Source: an uncultured Pseudoxanthomonas sp. (GTDB lineage Bacteria; Pseudomonadota; Gammaproteobacteria; Xanthomonadales; Xanthomonadaceae). Taken from it: a DNA stretch of 61,134 nucleotides. The stretch lies in assembly GCF_946886695.1 (NCBI RefSeq), contig NZ_CAMPJD010000022.1, positions 1-61,134 of the forward strand, in the 5' to 3' direction. The translations under genes were made by a program, and so were the position numbers. This document shows, in pieces, positions 24,500 to 33,900 of this stretch; position 1 is the first letter of the stretch; each line of letters begins with the position of its first letter. A model generated the notes under the pieces. The model ran no database searches. It saw only the letters and a list, made by a program, of their open reading frames with translations, and had not been told where the DNA came from.

Positions 24500-25157
24500 T
24501 GCCGTTGACCTGCAGCCTGCCGGACTTCAGGTCCGCGGCCACCTGGGCGATGGACTTCTGCCGCAGCGGCGTGTCGAACTGGGTCTTGAACGTCTGCACG
24601 AAGGACACGCCTTCCGGCAGCACGTCGAACACCTTCCACTGGCCACCCACGTTGCGTGCGTAGAAGGTGATCGGTGTGACGGTCTGGTCGGGCTGCAGGA
24701 ACTCGGTGTCCACCTTCACGCCGCGGCCGCCAGGCAGCGGCGTTTCGGACTTCACCCGCACCTTGAGGCGGGCATTGAAGTCCGCCAGGCGGGCACCGTA
24801 CGCGGACAGCAGGCGCTCGGTCAGGGCCTGACCGAACAGCTTCACGTCGGCATCGGAAGCGCCGCGGCCGTGCACGCCCAGCACCAGGCGGGCAGCGTAG
24901 TCACCGTCGAACAGCGTGTTGAACTCGCCGGTGACGAACTGGCGCAGTGCGGCCGGATTCGACTTGAATTCGGCACGACGCTGGTCGAGCGTAGTCAGGA
25001 TGCGCGTGCTGCTGGCTAGCACGACCTGGCTGGCGGTGTTCTGCCTGGCAGCGGTGGCGGGTGCCGCGGCCTGTGCGAACACGGCGACCGGCGCCGACGC
25101 CAGCAGGGCCGCAGACAGCACGACGGACAGGAGGGAGGGCTTCATCTGGGTCTTCAT
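24483..25157 (-). CDS. mlaC: MlaC, periplasmic phospholipid carrier
   Basis: A 224-residue periplasmic protein with a signal peptide (hydrophobic LLSVVLSAALLASAPVAVFA). The MlaC/Ttg2D fold is recognisable from TLDQRRAEFKSNPAALRQFV, EFNTLFDGDYAARLVLG and NVGGQWKVFDVLPEGVSFVQTFKTQF. It shuttles phospholipids between MlaA and MlaD. The ATG at 25157 overlaps the mlaD stop in ATGA, which settles the start. The 3' end overlaps mlaB. Confidence 0.94.
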   Translation of the reverse strand: MKTQMKPSLLSVVLSAALLASAPVAVFAQAAAPATAARQNTASQVVLASSTRILTTLDQRRAEFKSNPAALRQFVTGEFNTLFDGDYAARLVLGVHGRGASDADVKLFGQALTERLLSAYGARLADFNARLKVRVKSETPLPGGRGVKVDTEFLQPDQTVTPITFYARNVGGQWKVFDVLPEGVSFVQTFKTQFDTPLRQKSIAQVAADLKSGRLQVNGSASGR

Positions 25158-25696
25158 GGCGTGGGTTCTTCCGTAACGGGGGGCGCGGCAGTCTCGCCGC
25201 TGGCCGGGGTTTCCCCGGATCCTGCACCGGCATTGTTGGCGCCGCCGCTGAACATGTACTTGCCGGCCAGCTGCAGCAGGTCCACCGCCGGCTGGGTGAA
25301 GGCGATCTCTTCGCCGGGCTTCAGGACTTCGGGATCACCGCCCGGCGACAGCCCGATGTAGTTCTCGCCCAGCAGGCCGCTGGTGAAGATGCCGGCCGCG
25401 GTGTCGGCCGGCAGGTCCTTGTACTGGCTGTCGATGGACAGCGTGACCAGCGAGTCGAACTTGACCGGGTCCAGCCGGATGTCGGCCACTTGGCCGATCA
25501 CCACGCCACCGATCTTCACCGGCGCCTGCTTGCGCAACTGGCCGAGGTTGGAGAAGCGCGCGGTCAGCTCGTAGCTGCCGCCGCCCACGCCGAAGCGCTT
25601 GTTGGTGGAGGCCAGTGCCAGCACCAGCAGGGACGCCAGCGCCAGCAGCAGGAAGGCGCCGACGGCGAACTCGAGACGGGGTCCACGGACGGACAT
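25154..25696 (-). CDS. mlaD: MlaD, MCE-domain substrate-binding subunit
   Basis: A 180-residue inner-membrane protein with one N-terminal helix (FAVGAFLLLALASLLVLALA) and a periplasmic MCE domain (YELTARFSNLGQLRKQAPVKIGGVVIGQV, GIFTSGLLGENYIGLSPGGD). MlaD hexamers form the lipid channel of the Mla ABC complex. A Pro/Glu/Thr tail ends the protein. Its ATG has AGGAG 8 nt upstream and lies 3 bp after the mlaE stop. Confidence 0.95.
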   Translation of the reverse strand: MSVRGPRLEFAVGAFLLLALASLLVLALASTNKRFGVGGGSYELTARFSNLGQLRKQAPVKIGGVVIGQVADIRLDPVKFDSLVTLSIDSQYKDLPADTAAGIFTSGLLGENYIGLSPGGDPEVLKPGEEIAFTQPAVDLLQLAGKYMFSGGANNAGAGSGETPASGETAAPPVTEEPTP

Positions 25697-25699
25697 GGG

Positions 25700-26452
25700 T
25701 CAGCTCCTGAAAAGCAATGCAGACATGACGAAATTGAACATCAGCACCAGCAGCGAGGCGTTCACCACGGCGCGGGTGGTGGCCACGGAGGTGCCCTCGA
25801 TGGTCGGCTCGGCGTGGAAGCCCACGTAGGCCGCGACCAGCGCGGCGGTGCCGCCGAACACGGCGGACTTCAGCAGCGCCACGCCGAAGTCGTCCCAGAA
25901 ATCCACGCTGTTCTGCAGCGCCGACCAGAACGTGCCGTTGTCGAGGCCGAGCACGTGCACGGCTTCGAAATAGCTGGCGCTGATCGCCAGCGAGCAGAAG
26001 AAGCCGGTCAGCAGCGGTACGGTCAGCACCGCCGCCCAGAAGCGCGGCGCCACGGCCTTCGCCACCGGATCAATCGCCATCAGCTCCAGCGCCTTGATCT
26101 GGTCGGTGGCGCGCATCAGGCCCAGCTCGGCGGCGATGGAGCTGCCGGCGCGGCCGATGAACAGCAGCGCGGTCAGTACCGGCCCCAGCTCGCGGTACAG
26201 CGACAGGCCCAGCAGCGTGGACAGCGCATCGCTGGCGCCGAACGTGGTCAGCGTGCGGTAGCCCTGCAGCGTCAGCACCAGGCCCACGAACGCACCGCCC
26301 ACCGCGATGATCGGCAGCGAGCGGCCGCCGATCTTGTAGATCTCGCGGGTGAGCTCGGCGAAGAAGTCGCGAGTCGGCTTCGATGCACGGAACACGGACA
26401 GTGAGAACAGGCCGGCGCGGCCCAGCGAACGGGTGGCTTCGACGAAAGGCAT
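25700..26452 (-). CDS. mlaE: MlaE, permease subunit of the Mla ABC transporter
   Basis: A 250-residue polytopic permease of the MlaE/YrbE family. It contains FVGLVLTLQGYRTLTTFGA, YRELGPVLTALLFIGRAGSSIAAELGLMRATDQIKALELM and the C-terminal GGTAALVAAYVGFHAEPTIEGTSVATTRAVV. The ATG at 26452 is chosen because GGAGG lies 7 nt upstream; a GTG at 26458 is in frame but lacks this spacing. Unlike the other junctions in this operon, the gap to mlaF upstream is about 157 bp and is filled by a repeat. Confidence 0.94.
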   Translation of the reverse strand: MPFVEATRSLGRAGLFSLSVFRASKPTRDFFAELTREIYKIGGRSLPIIAVGGAFVGLVLTLQGYRTLTTFGASDALSTLLGLSLYRELGPVLTALLFIGRAGSSIAAELGLMRATDQIKALELMAIDPVAKAVAPRFWAAVLTVPLLTGFFCSLAISASYFEAVHVLGLDNGTFWSALQNSVDFWDDFGVALLKSAVFGGTAALVAAYVGFHAEPTIEGTSVATTRAVVNASLLVLMFNFVMSALLFRS

Positions 26453-26485
26453 CAGCACACCTCCCCACCAGCGCGATCTACCGCG

Positions 26486-26586
26486 CTTGGGCGAAAGCCG
26501 GAATCCATTGTGCTCTTGCGGTTGCTCCGGGCCTTGCGAGCCGAATCAAGATGGATCCCGGTGTTCGCCGGGATGACGAGCGGGAT
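26486..26586. repeat. Interspersed repeat between mlaF and mlaE (family D)
   Basis: It opens with GGGCGAAAGCCGGAATCCAT and ends GGATCCCGGTGTTCGCCGGG followed by ATGACGAGCGGG. CCCGG(T)G and CGCCGGG form a short stem. This GGAATCCA/TGGATCC pattern is a common dispersed element in related genomes, recalled rather than checked. It fills the only long gap in the mla operon. Confidence 0.65.
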
Positions 26587-26609
26587 GAAACGGGGCGCGA
26601 AAGACAGCA

Positions 26610-27398
26610 TCACGCAGCCTCCCCGCGCTTGACTGTATCGAACGCGATCGGGCCATCCGGCGCGCCGCGCAGGAACTGCTGCACCAGCGGATCCGACGTC
26701 GCTTCCAGTTCCGCCGGCGTGCCGGAGAACACCAGTCCACCGTTGGCGATCACCAACGCCTGATCGGCGATGGGCAGGGTTTCATGCACGTGGTGGGTCA
26801 CGATGATGCTGGTCAACCCCAGGGTGTCGTTGAGGCGCTGGATCAGGCTCATGATCACGCCCGAGGCGATCGGGTCCAGCCCGGTCAGCGGTTCGTCGTA
26901 GATCATCAGCGGCGGGTCAAGCGCCAGCGCCCGGGCCAGTGCCACGCGGCGGGCCATGCCGCCGGACAGCTCGCGCGGGAAGGCATCGGCGGCGGCGCGC
27001 AGGCCGACCGCATTCAACTTGAAGTCCACCAGCCGGCGGATCAGCGCATCCGGCAACTTCGTGTGCGTGCGCAGCGGCAGCGCCACGTTGTCGGCGACGC
27101 TCAGGTCGGTCAGCAGGCCGTTGCCCTGCAGCATCACGCCGATGCCCTTGCGCATCTCCAGCAGCGCGCGGCTGCCGTGCGGCACGGGTTGGCCGAACAC
27201 CTCCACGCTGCCCGCCGCTGGCGGCAACTCACCGGTCAATGCGGCCAGCAGCGTCGACTTGCCGCTGCCCGACGGGCCCAGCACCGCGGTGATGCTGCCG
27301 CGCGGTACCGACAGGGCGATGTCGCGCAGGATGCTGCGGCCGCCGCGATCAAGGCGGAGGCCGGACAGGTGCACGGCAGGGGCGTCGGCAGGCGTCAT
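26610..27398 (-). CDS. mlaF: MlaF, ATP-binding subunit of the Mla ABC transporter
   Basis: A 262-residue ABC ATPase. Walker A is GPSGSGKST at about residue 40, the signature is LSGGMARRVALARAL, Walker B is LMIYDEPLTGLDP, and the H-loop is IIVTHHVHETL. It powers phospholipid movement by the MlaFEDB complex across the inner membrane. It is the first gene of the operon (mlaF-E-D-C-B-A) and is divergent from recC; the shared promoter region is 27399-27592. The start is the ATG at 27398. Confidence 0.95.
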   Translation of the reverse strand: MTPADAPAVHLSGLRLDRGGRSILRDIALSVPRGSITAVLGPSGSGKSTLLAALTGELPPAAGSVEVFGQPVPHGSRALLEMRKGIGVMLQGNGLLTDLSVADNVALPLRTHTKLPDALIRRLVDFKLNAVGLRAAADAFPRELSGGMARRVALARALALDPPLMIYDEPLTGLDPIASGVIMSLIQRLNDTLGLTSIIVTHHVHETLPIADQALVIANGGLVFSGTPAELEATSDPLVQQFLRGAPDGPIAFDTVKRGEAA

Positions 27399-27592
27399 GG
27401 GCGTCGTCGGCGAGCGGGGAGTAGCGGGTTAACGGAAAAACAACGCTGTAGCTTCGCGGCCAACGGCTGAACATAAACCGTACCGCGCAGTTTGATTATT
27501 GTGGCACCCGACCGCCGCCCGCGCGCACGGTCGTGCGGGATGCTGTGGCCCAAACCGCCACGTCTCCGGCGCCATGCCCGGCATCCGGCACA
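27399..27592. promoter_or_regulatory. Divergent promoter region, mlaF and recC
   Basis: About 190 bp contains the only AT-rich stretch nearby (around 27465-27505, with ATAAACCGTA and TTTGATTATTGTGG). Promoters for the mla and rec operons are expected here. I see no operator or riboswitch. Confidence 0.4.
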
Positions 27593-30500
27593 ATGGCGAC
27601 GACGATGACGACCGACGCCACGCCCGACTTCCGCCTCTACCACTCCAATGCGCTGGAGGTGCTGGCGGGCCTGCTGGCACGGGAGCTGAGCACGCCCGTG
27701 CCCGGCGTGCCGCTGCTGGCGCCGGACACCGTGCTGATTCCCCAGGTCGCGATGCGGCGTTGGCTGCAGGCCACGCTGGCCACCGAGCATGGCATCGCCG
27801 CGAACCTGGAATTCCTCACCCCCGGCGAGTTCGTCGCACGTGCGCTGGACGCGAATGTGCCGGGCGAGGGCGACGATCTCGATGCCGCGGCGCTGCACTG
27901 GCGGCTGTACGCCGCACTGACCGACCCCGTGCTGCTCGTGCGTCCGGCCATGGCGCAGATCGCCGCCTACCTGGCGGGTACCGCATCGCGCCGGCCCGAT
28001 CCACTCAAGCCGTGGGCGCTGGCGGGGGAACTGGCCGACGTGTTCGAGAAGTACCAGGCCTGGCGTCGCGACTGGTTGCTGCGCTGGGAAAGTGGCGCCG
28101 ATCCCGACGACCCGCAGGCGATCCTGTGGCGCCACGTTGCCGGCGGCCACGACTACCGCGCGCGGCGCATCCAGCGCTATCTCGACCGCTTCGAGGGTGC
28201 GGGCCAGCCGTTGCCGCAGGGACTGCCGCCACGCGTGTCCGCATTCGCCACGCTCAATGTCTCCCCCGACGTGCTGCGCGTGCTGGCCACGCAGGCGCGC
28301 GTGGGCACGCTGCATTTCTATGTCCCTTCGCCGGTGAAGGACTACTGGGGCGACCTGCAACGCCTGCGCGCGGGCGCTGAGGACGACACGACCGCCGACG
28401 TCCGCCTGCTTCAGGCCTGGGGCGCGGCGGGGCGCGACTTCATGGCCGTGATCGGCGGTTACGAACTGGTGCATCCCACCTTGGACGTGCGCGGCCATGC
28501 CGATCCCGGTGCAGGGGGCGGCAAGTTCCGGGGCAGCTTGCTGCGGCGGCTGCAGTCGGACCTGTTCCATCGCCGCGCGCAGCCGCCCGACCTGCTGCCA
28601 GCCCTGCGCACCGACGATCCCAGCCTGCAGGTGCACGCCTGCCACACGCGCCTGCGTGAGTTGCAGGTGCTGCACGACCAGCTGCGTGCGTTGCTGGAGG
28701 ACGACCGCTTCGATCCGCCGCTGCAGCCGCGCGAAATCGCGGTATTGGCGCCGGACATCGATCCGTACGTGCCCTACCTGGAAGCCGTGTTCGGCGCACC
28801 GGGCGATGGCGACCGGTTGCCGTACGCGCTGGCCGACACCAGTCCATTGGCCGGCGAGCCGTTGGCCGACGTGTTCGTGCGCCTGCTCGGCCTGCCGGTC
28901 TCGCGCTTCGGCACCCACGAGATCCTCGATCTGCTCGCCAGTGCGCCCATCGCGGAGGCGGCCGGTCTCGATGCCCCCGCCTTCGAGCGCCTGCACGCAT
29001 GGCTGCAGGCCGCGGGCGCGCGCTGGGGACTGGATGCGAAGCACCGTGCCGCGCACGACGCGCCCGCCGACGATGCCTACACTTGGCAGTTCGCACTCGA
29101 CCGCCTGCTGCTGGGCCACGCCAGTGGCGCACAGGACGACATCGCCGGTGTCGCGCCCTGGCCGGAACTGGAAGGCAGCGCGCTCGACGCGCTCGACATC
29201 CTGGTCCGCCTGTTGCGCGTGCTGGCGCGTCACCAGAAATCGCTGGGCGAAGCGATCACGCCTGCGCAATGGCGCGAACGGCTGCTCGGACTGCTCGCCG
29301 CACTGCTGCCGCGAGAGCCCGCCCTGCCTGCCCGCCAGCGCGCACTCGACCGCCTGCGCATGCTCATCGACGACTTCGCCGCGCAGGCGGAGAAAGCGGG
29401 CTATGCCGACACCGTGCCGGCCGACGTGGTGCGTGCGCACTTCACCACCACGCTTGCCGAAGCCGATACGCGCGCGCCCCTGCTGACCGGCGGCATCAGC
29501 TTCGGCCGCATGGTGCCGATGCGGCTGCTGCCGTTCCGCGTGATCTGCGTGCTCGGCTTGAACGATGGCGACTATCCGCGCCGCGATCCCGCCGCCGGCC
29601 TGAGCAAGCTCACGGCCGAACTCGGCACCGACAAGCGCCGGCATGGTGACCGCTCGCTGCGCGAAGACGACCGCTTCCTGTTCCTGCAACTGTTCGCGGC
29701 CGCGCAGGACGTGTTCCTTCTCAGCTATCTCGGCGCCGATCCGCGCGACGGCAGCGCGCGCGAACCGTCGGTGCTGGTCAGTGAACTCATCGACGCCGCC
29801 GCGCAGCAGCATGCCGATCCGGCGTTCGCCGCCAGGGCGCTGGTGGTGCACCACCCGCTGCAGCCGTTCTCGCCGGCGGCGTTCGGTGGCGACGACGATC
29901 CGCGCCGCTTCAGTTACCGCCGGCAATGGCATCCCGCCGCCGGCCAGCTGGCGGGGCGACGCTCGCCCCTGCCGCGCTGGTTTACGGGCGACGCGATGCC
30001 GCCACCTGACGACGCCGGCTCCCCGCTGTCGCTCGACCTGCTGCGCCGCTTCCTGACCGCACCGGCCGAGCAGTTCCTGCGCCAGCGGCTGGGCCTGCGG
30101 CTGGACGGGATCGACGAGACGGGCGACGACGTCGAACCTCTGCTGCTGCCGGGCCGCGGGCTGGCGCGCAGCGACGTGCAGGCGGCCGTGTTCGCCGGGG
30201 TGCTGCAGGGCGACGATGACGCCATGCTGCATGCCGCCCTGCGCGCCCGCGCACTGCTGCCCTCGGGTCCGCTGGGGCGGCGCACGCTGGCCGCGCTGCG
30301 CAGTGAGGTCATGCCGTATGCGCGCGCCTTCGCCGACTGGCGTGGCGGCGACGTGCCGGCGACGCAGCGCATCGAGGTGGACATCGACGGTGCGGCATTG
30401 CACGGCACGCTGGCGGGCGTGTATCCGCACGGGCTCGCGCGCGTTCGCATCGGTGCTCCGGGCGGAAGCGCGGCGATCCGCGACGGCCTGGACTGGCTGC

Positions 30501-30979
30501 TCGCCAGTGCGGCAGGTCTGGCGCTGCCCCTGGTTCAATTCCACGAGGGCGACAGGAAGCCGGCATCCGGCCATCCGTTCGGGCCCCACGTGCGCCCGCC
30601 GCTCGCTCCGGACCAGGCGCGCACGGTGCTCAGGCACCTGCTCTGGCTGCGCGAACAAGGCCTGCGCGAACCGCTGCCGTTCGCGCCTTACAGCGGCTGG
30701 GAATTCTTTGCCGCCGCGCCCGACATGGAAGTGGGCCTGAAGGAGGCCGCCAAGAAGTGGTACGGAAGCGAGCGCAGCTGGAGCGAAGGCAGCGGAGATG
30801 CGTTGCGTCTCGCGCTGCGCGGGCGTGATCCGTTCACCGATGACGCAACGCGGTTGCGGTTCGCGGATCTTTCGATGTCGATCTATCTCGCGGTCACGCA
30901 GGGCGAGGTCTACGCCGGCACCGATCCCGATGCGTTGCGCGCGCTGGCCCCGGTCTTCGACGCGGAGGACGCCGGATGA
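27593..30979 (+). CDS. recC: RecC, exodeoxyribonuclease V gamma subunit
   Basis: RecC is the Chi-recognising, non-catalytic subunit of the RecBCD helicase-nuclease. From the ATG at 27593 the protein is 1128 residues, the family size. It has FRLYHSNALEVLAGLLAREL at the N-terminus, LIPQVAMRRWLQATLATEHGIAANLEF, FEKYQAWRRDWLLRWE, EIAVLAPDIDPYVPYLEAVF, ICVLGLNDGDYPRRDP and SLREDDRFLFLQLFAAA. An ATG at 27605 is an alternative start. It is first in a recC-recB-recD operon. Its stop overlaps the recB start in ATGA. Confidence 0.95.
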   Translation: MATTMTTDATPDFRLYHSNALEVLAGLLARELSTPVPGVPLLAPDTVLIPQVAMRRWLQATLATEHGIAANLEFLTPGEFVARALDANVPGEGDDLDAAALHWRLYAALTDPVLLVRPAMAQIAAYLAGTASRRPDPLKPWALAGELADVFEKYQAWRRDWLLRWESGADPDDPQAILWRHVAGGHDYRARRIQRYLDRFEGAGQPLPQGLPPRVSAFATLNVSPDVLRVLATQARVGTLHFYVPSPVKDYWGDLQRLRAGAEDDTTADVRLLQAWGAAGRDFMAVIGGYELVHPTLDVRGHADPGAGGGKFRGSLLRRLQSDLFHRRAQPPDLLPALRTDDPSLQVHACHTRLRELQVLHDQLRALLEDDRFDPPLQPREIAVLAPDIDPYVPYLEAVFGAPGDGDRLPYALADTSPLAGEPLADVFVRLLGLPVSRFGTHEILDLLASAPIAEAAGLDAPAFERLHAWLQAAGARWGLDAKHRAAHDAPADDAYTWQFALDRLLLGHASGAQDDIAGVAPWPELEGSALDALDILVRLLRVLARHQKSLGEAITPAQWRERLLGLLAALLPREPALPARQRALDRLRMLIDDFAAQAEKAGYADTVPADVVRAHFTTTLAEADTRAPLLTGGISFGRMVPMRLLPFRVICVLGLNDGDYPRRDPAAGLSKLTAELGTDKRRHGDRSLREDDRFLFLQLFAAAQDVFLLSYLGADPRDGSAREPSVLVSELIDAAAQQHADPAFAARALVVHHPLQPFSPAAFGGDDDPRRFSYRRQWHPAAGQLAGRRSPLPRWFTGDAMPPPDDAGSPLSLDLLRRFLTAPAEQFLRQRLGLRLDGIDETGDDVEPLLLPGRGLARSDVQAAVFAGVLQGDDDAMLHAALRARALLPSGPLGRRTLAALRSEVMPYARAFADWRGGDVPATQRIEVDIDGAALHGTLAGVYPHGLARVRIGAPGGSAAIRDGLDWLLASAAGLALPLVQFHEGDRKPASGHPFGPHVRPPLAPDQARTVLRHLLWLREQGLREPLPFAPYSGWEFFAAAPDMEVGLKEAAKKWYGSERSWSEGSGDALRLALRGRDPFTDDATRLRFADLSMSIYLAVTQGEVYAGTDPDALRALAPVFDAEDAG

Positions 30980-33900
30980 CCGCCGTGCGCGATCCCTATC
31001 TCGCGCTGCCGCTTGATGGCGTGCAGTCCATCGAGGCGTCCGCCGGTACCGGCAAGACCTTCACCCTGGCCACGCTGGTCGTGCGGCTGGTGGTGGAAGG
31101 TGGCCTGCGCATCGGCGAAATCCTGGCCGTCACCTTCACCGAGGCCGCCGCCCAGGAGCTGCGCGCGCGCATCCGGGCCCGTCTGCTGCTGGCGGCATCG
31201 CTGCCCGCCGCCGCCGCCGATGAAGGGCCGGAGGCGGCATTGACGCGCGCGCTCCTCGACGCACATCTCGCGCGGAGTGGCGAATCCCCCGCTGCACTGC
31301 ATCGTCGCCTGCGCGACGCCGCCGACGGCATGGACCTGGCGGCGGTGTTCACCATCCACGGCTTCTGCGCACGGGTGCTGCGCGAGCACGCCCTTGAAAG
31401 CGGGCATGGTTTCGATGCCCCGGTGTTGCTGGCCAACGACACATCGCTGCGGCAGGAAATCGCGGCCGACCTGTGGCGCGCGCATGGCGTCGACGATGAC
31501 GGTGCGGAGGATCTGCTTGCGCTGTGGAAAGGCGGTCCTGACGCGCTGGCGGCCGACCTGCCCGCGCTGCTGCGCGAGCAGCGGTTGCAGCCGCGCCCTG
31601 TCGATCCGCTGCCTGCCGACCCTGCATCGGTCTTGCAGGCGGCCGGCGAAGCGCTCATTGCCGCGTATCGTGCGCACGGGAGCGCGTTCCGGGAGGCCCT
31701 GGTCGCCGCAGTGGAGGGCAAGGTGTTGCACGGCGGCAGCTACAAGGTCGAGTGGATCACCGGGCTGTTCGACGCGCTGGAAGCGTGGGCGGCCGCGGTC
31801 GATGCCGGCGTGCCATTCGCGCACGACAAGCTGCCGCAGCTGCGCCATGAGGCGCTGCTGCAGAAAACCAGCAAGGCCGGCGCGGGCCGCACCCCGGAAT
31901 CGCCGCTGACTCATGCCATCGATGCCTACCTGCAGGCGCAGGACCGCGTCGATGCCTACCGCGAAGCGCGCCGCGTCGCCCTACTGTATCGCCTGCGCGA
32001 CGATGCCCGGGCACGGCTGGCGCTGCGCAAACAGCAGCTGCGCGTGCAGACCTACGACGACCTGATCGACGGCGTCGCCGACGCTCTCGAAACGCCACAT
32101 GCGGACGCCCTGGTGCAGCGCCTGCGGGCGCAGTATCGCGTCGCGCTGGTCGACGAGTTCCAGGACACCGATCCGCGCCAGTGGCGCATCTTCGACCGCG
32201 TGTTCGGCAGCAGGAGTCCGCAGCCGGCGCTGTTCGTCATCGGGGATCCCAAGCAGGCGATCTACGGCTTCCGTGGCGGCGACGTGGAAACCTACCTCGC
32301 CGCGCAGGCCGATGCCGTCGCCGCGCCGCCGCTCTCGCACAACTTCCGCTCGCGGCCCTCGGTGCTGCGCGCCATCGAAGCGCTGTACGCACAGGCCGGT
32401 GACGCCGCGTTCGTCGATGCGCGGATCCGTTTCCATCCGGTCGCGCCCGGCGGCACCCGTCACGATGACGACTTCCAGCGCCATGGCACGGCCGCACCCG
32501 CGCTGACCGTGTGGCAGGCGCCATCGCCAGCGCCTGGACCGGACGCCAAGCTCAAGCCATGGGATGCAGGCACCTCGCGTGAGCTGGCCACCGCTGCCTG
32601 CGTGTCCGCCATCCATGGCGTGCTGACGGATGCGCGCGCCGGCAACGCGACGATCGGTGGTAAACCCGTGCAGCCCGGCGACATCGCCGTGCTGGTCCGC
32701 ACGCACCGGGATGCCACCCGCATCCGTGCAGCGCTGGCCGAGGTCGGGATTCCCGCCGTCGCCGCCGGCAAGCTCAGCCTGTTCGCCACGCCGGAAGCGC
32801 GCGAACTGCACGCGCTGCTGCACACGTTGATGCACGGCGCGGACGACGGTCATCTGCGCACCGCGCTGTCCACCGTCCTGCTGGGCGTGGATGCCACCGG
32901 CATCGCCGCACTTGAGACCGACGGCGATGCGATGCGCCGCTGGCAACAGCGCGCGCAGGACTGGCGCGAACGCCTGCAACGCGGCGGCCCGCTGGCGCTG
33001 GTCAACGACCTGTGCGCGGAGCACGCTCCGCGCCTGCTCGGCCTGCTGGATGGTGAGCGCAGGCTCACCAACTACCTGCAAACGGCCGAAATGCTGCAGG
33101 AAGCCGACGCCCGTACGCTCGGCCTGCCCGGCCTCGTCGACTGGCTGGCCGCTGCCATCGCCGATGCAGGCGCCGGCGCTGATGACGACGCGCAGCTGCT
33201 GCGGCTGGAATCCGACGCGCACCGCGTGCAGGTGGTGACGCTGCACAAGAGCAAGGGCCTGGAGTATCCGCTGGTGTTCCTGCCGTACGCAGGCATCGGC
33301 GGCAAGGCGCCCGATCCCGGCCAGCGTGTCGTCGTCACGAACGCGGACAGCCGCGTGCTGCACTGGAAGCTGCAGGATGAGCTCTCCGGGTGGAGTGCGG
33401 CCAGGGCGCAATGGAGCGAGGCGCAGCGCGCCGAAGATGCGCGCCTGTTGTACGTCGGCCTGACCCGCGCCTGCCACGCGCTGTGGCTGGCTGCGGGCGC
33501 CTTCTACCAGCACGCGCAGTCGCCGCTGTGGGCGATGGTGCGCGATGCCGACGCCCTGCTGGCGCACGACCCGGGCATCCGCATCGACCCCACGTCGCCG
33601 CCCGCGGCATTGCCGTGGTTGCCGCCCGTGGCCGAGGGCGCGGTGCCGCCCGCCCGCATCGTCCGGCGTTCCATCGCGCCCGACTGGTGGGTCTACAGCT
33701 TCACCCAGCTTGCGCATGCCGATGCGGGCCACGCCGTCGATGCCGCCTCCACCGAGGCCGATGGCGCGGCCGCGGACGAACCGGTGCAGCCGCCCGATGA
33801 CGCAGACGCATCAACCGACTTCGCCGCCGACGTATACGACCCGCGCTTCAGTGGCAGCCGTTTCGGCAACGTGCTGCATGCGGCGCTCGAAGACACCCGC

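Noticed and set aside
27395..30658. A long open frame (about 1087 codons) on the minus strand over recC.
   Set aside because: Antisense shadow of recC with low-complexity Gln/Arg/Ala composition and no recognisable domain.
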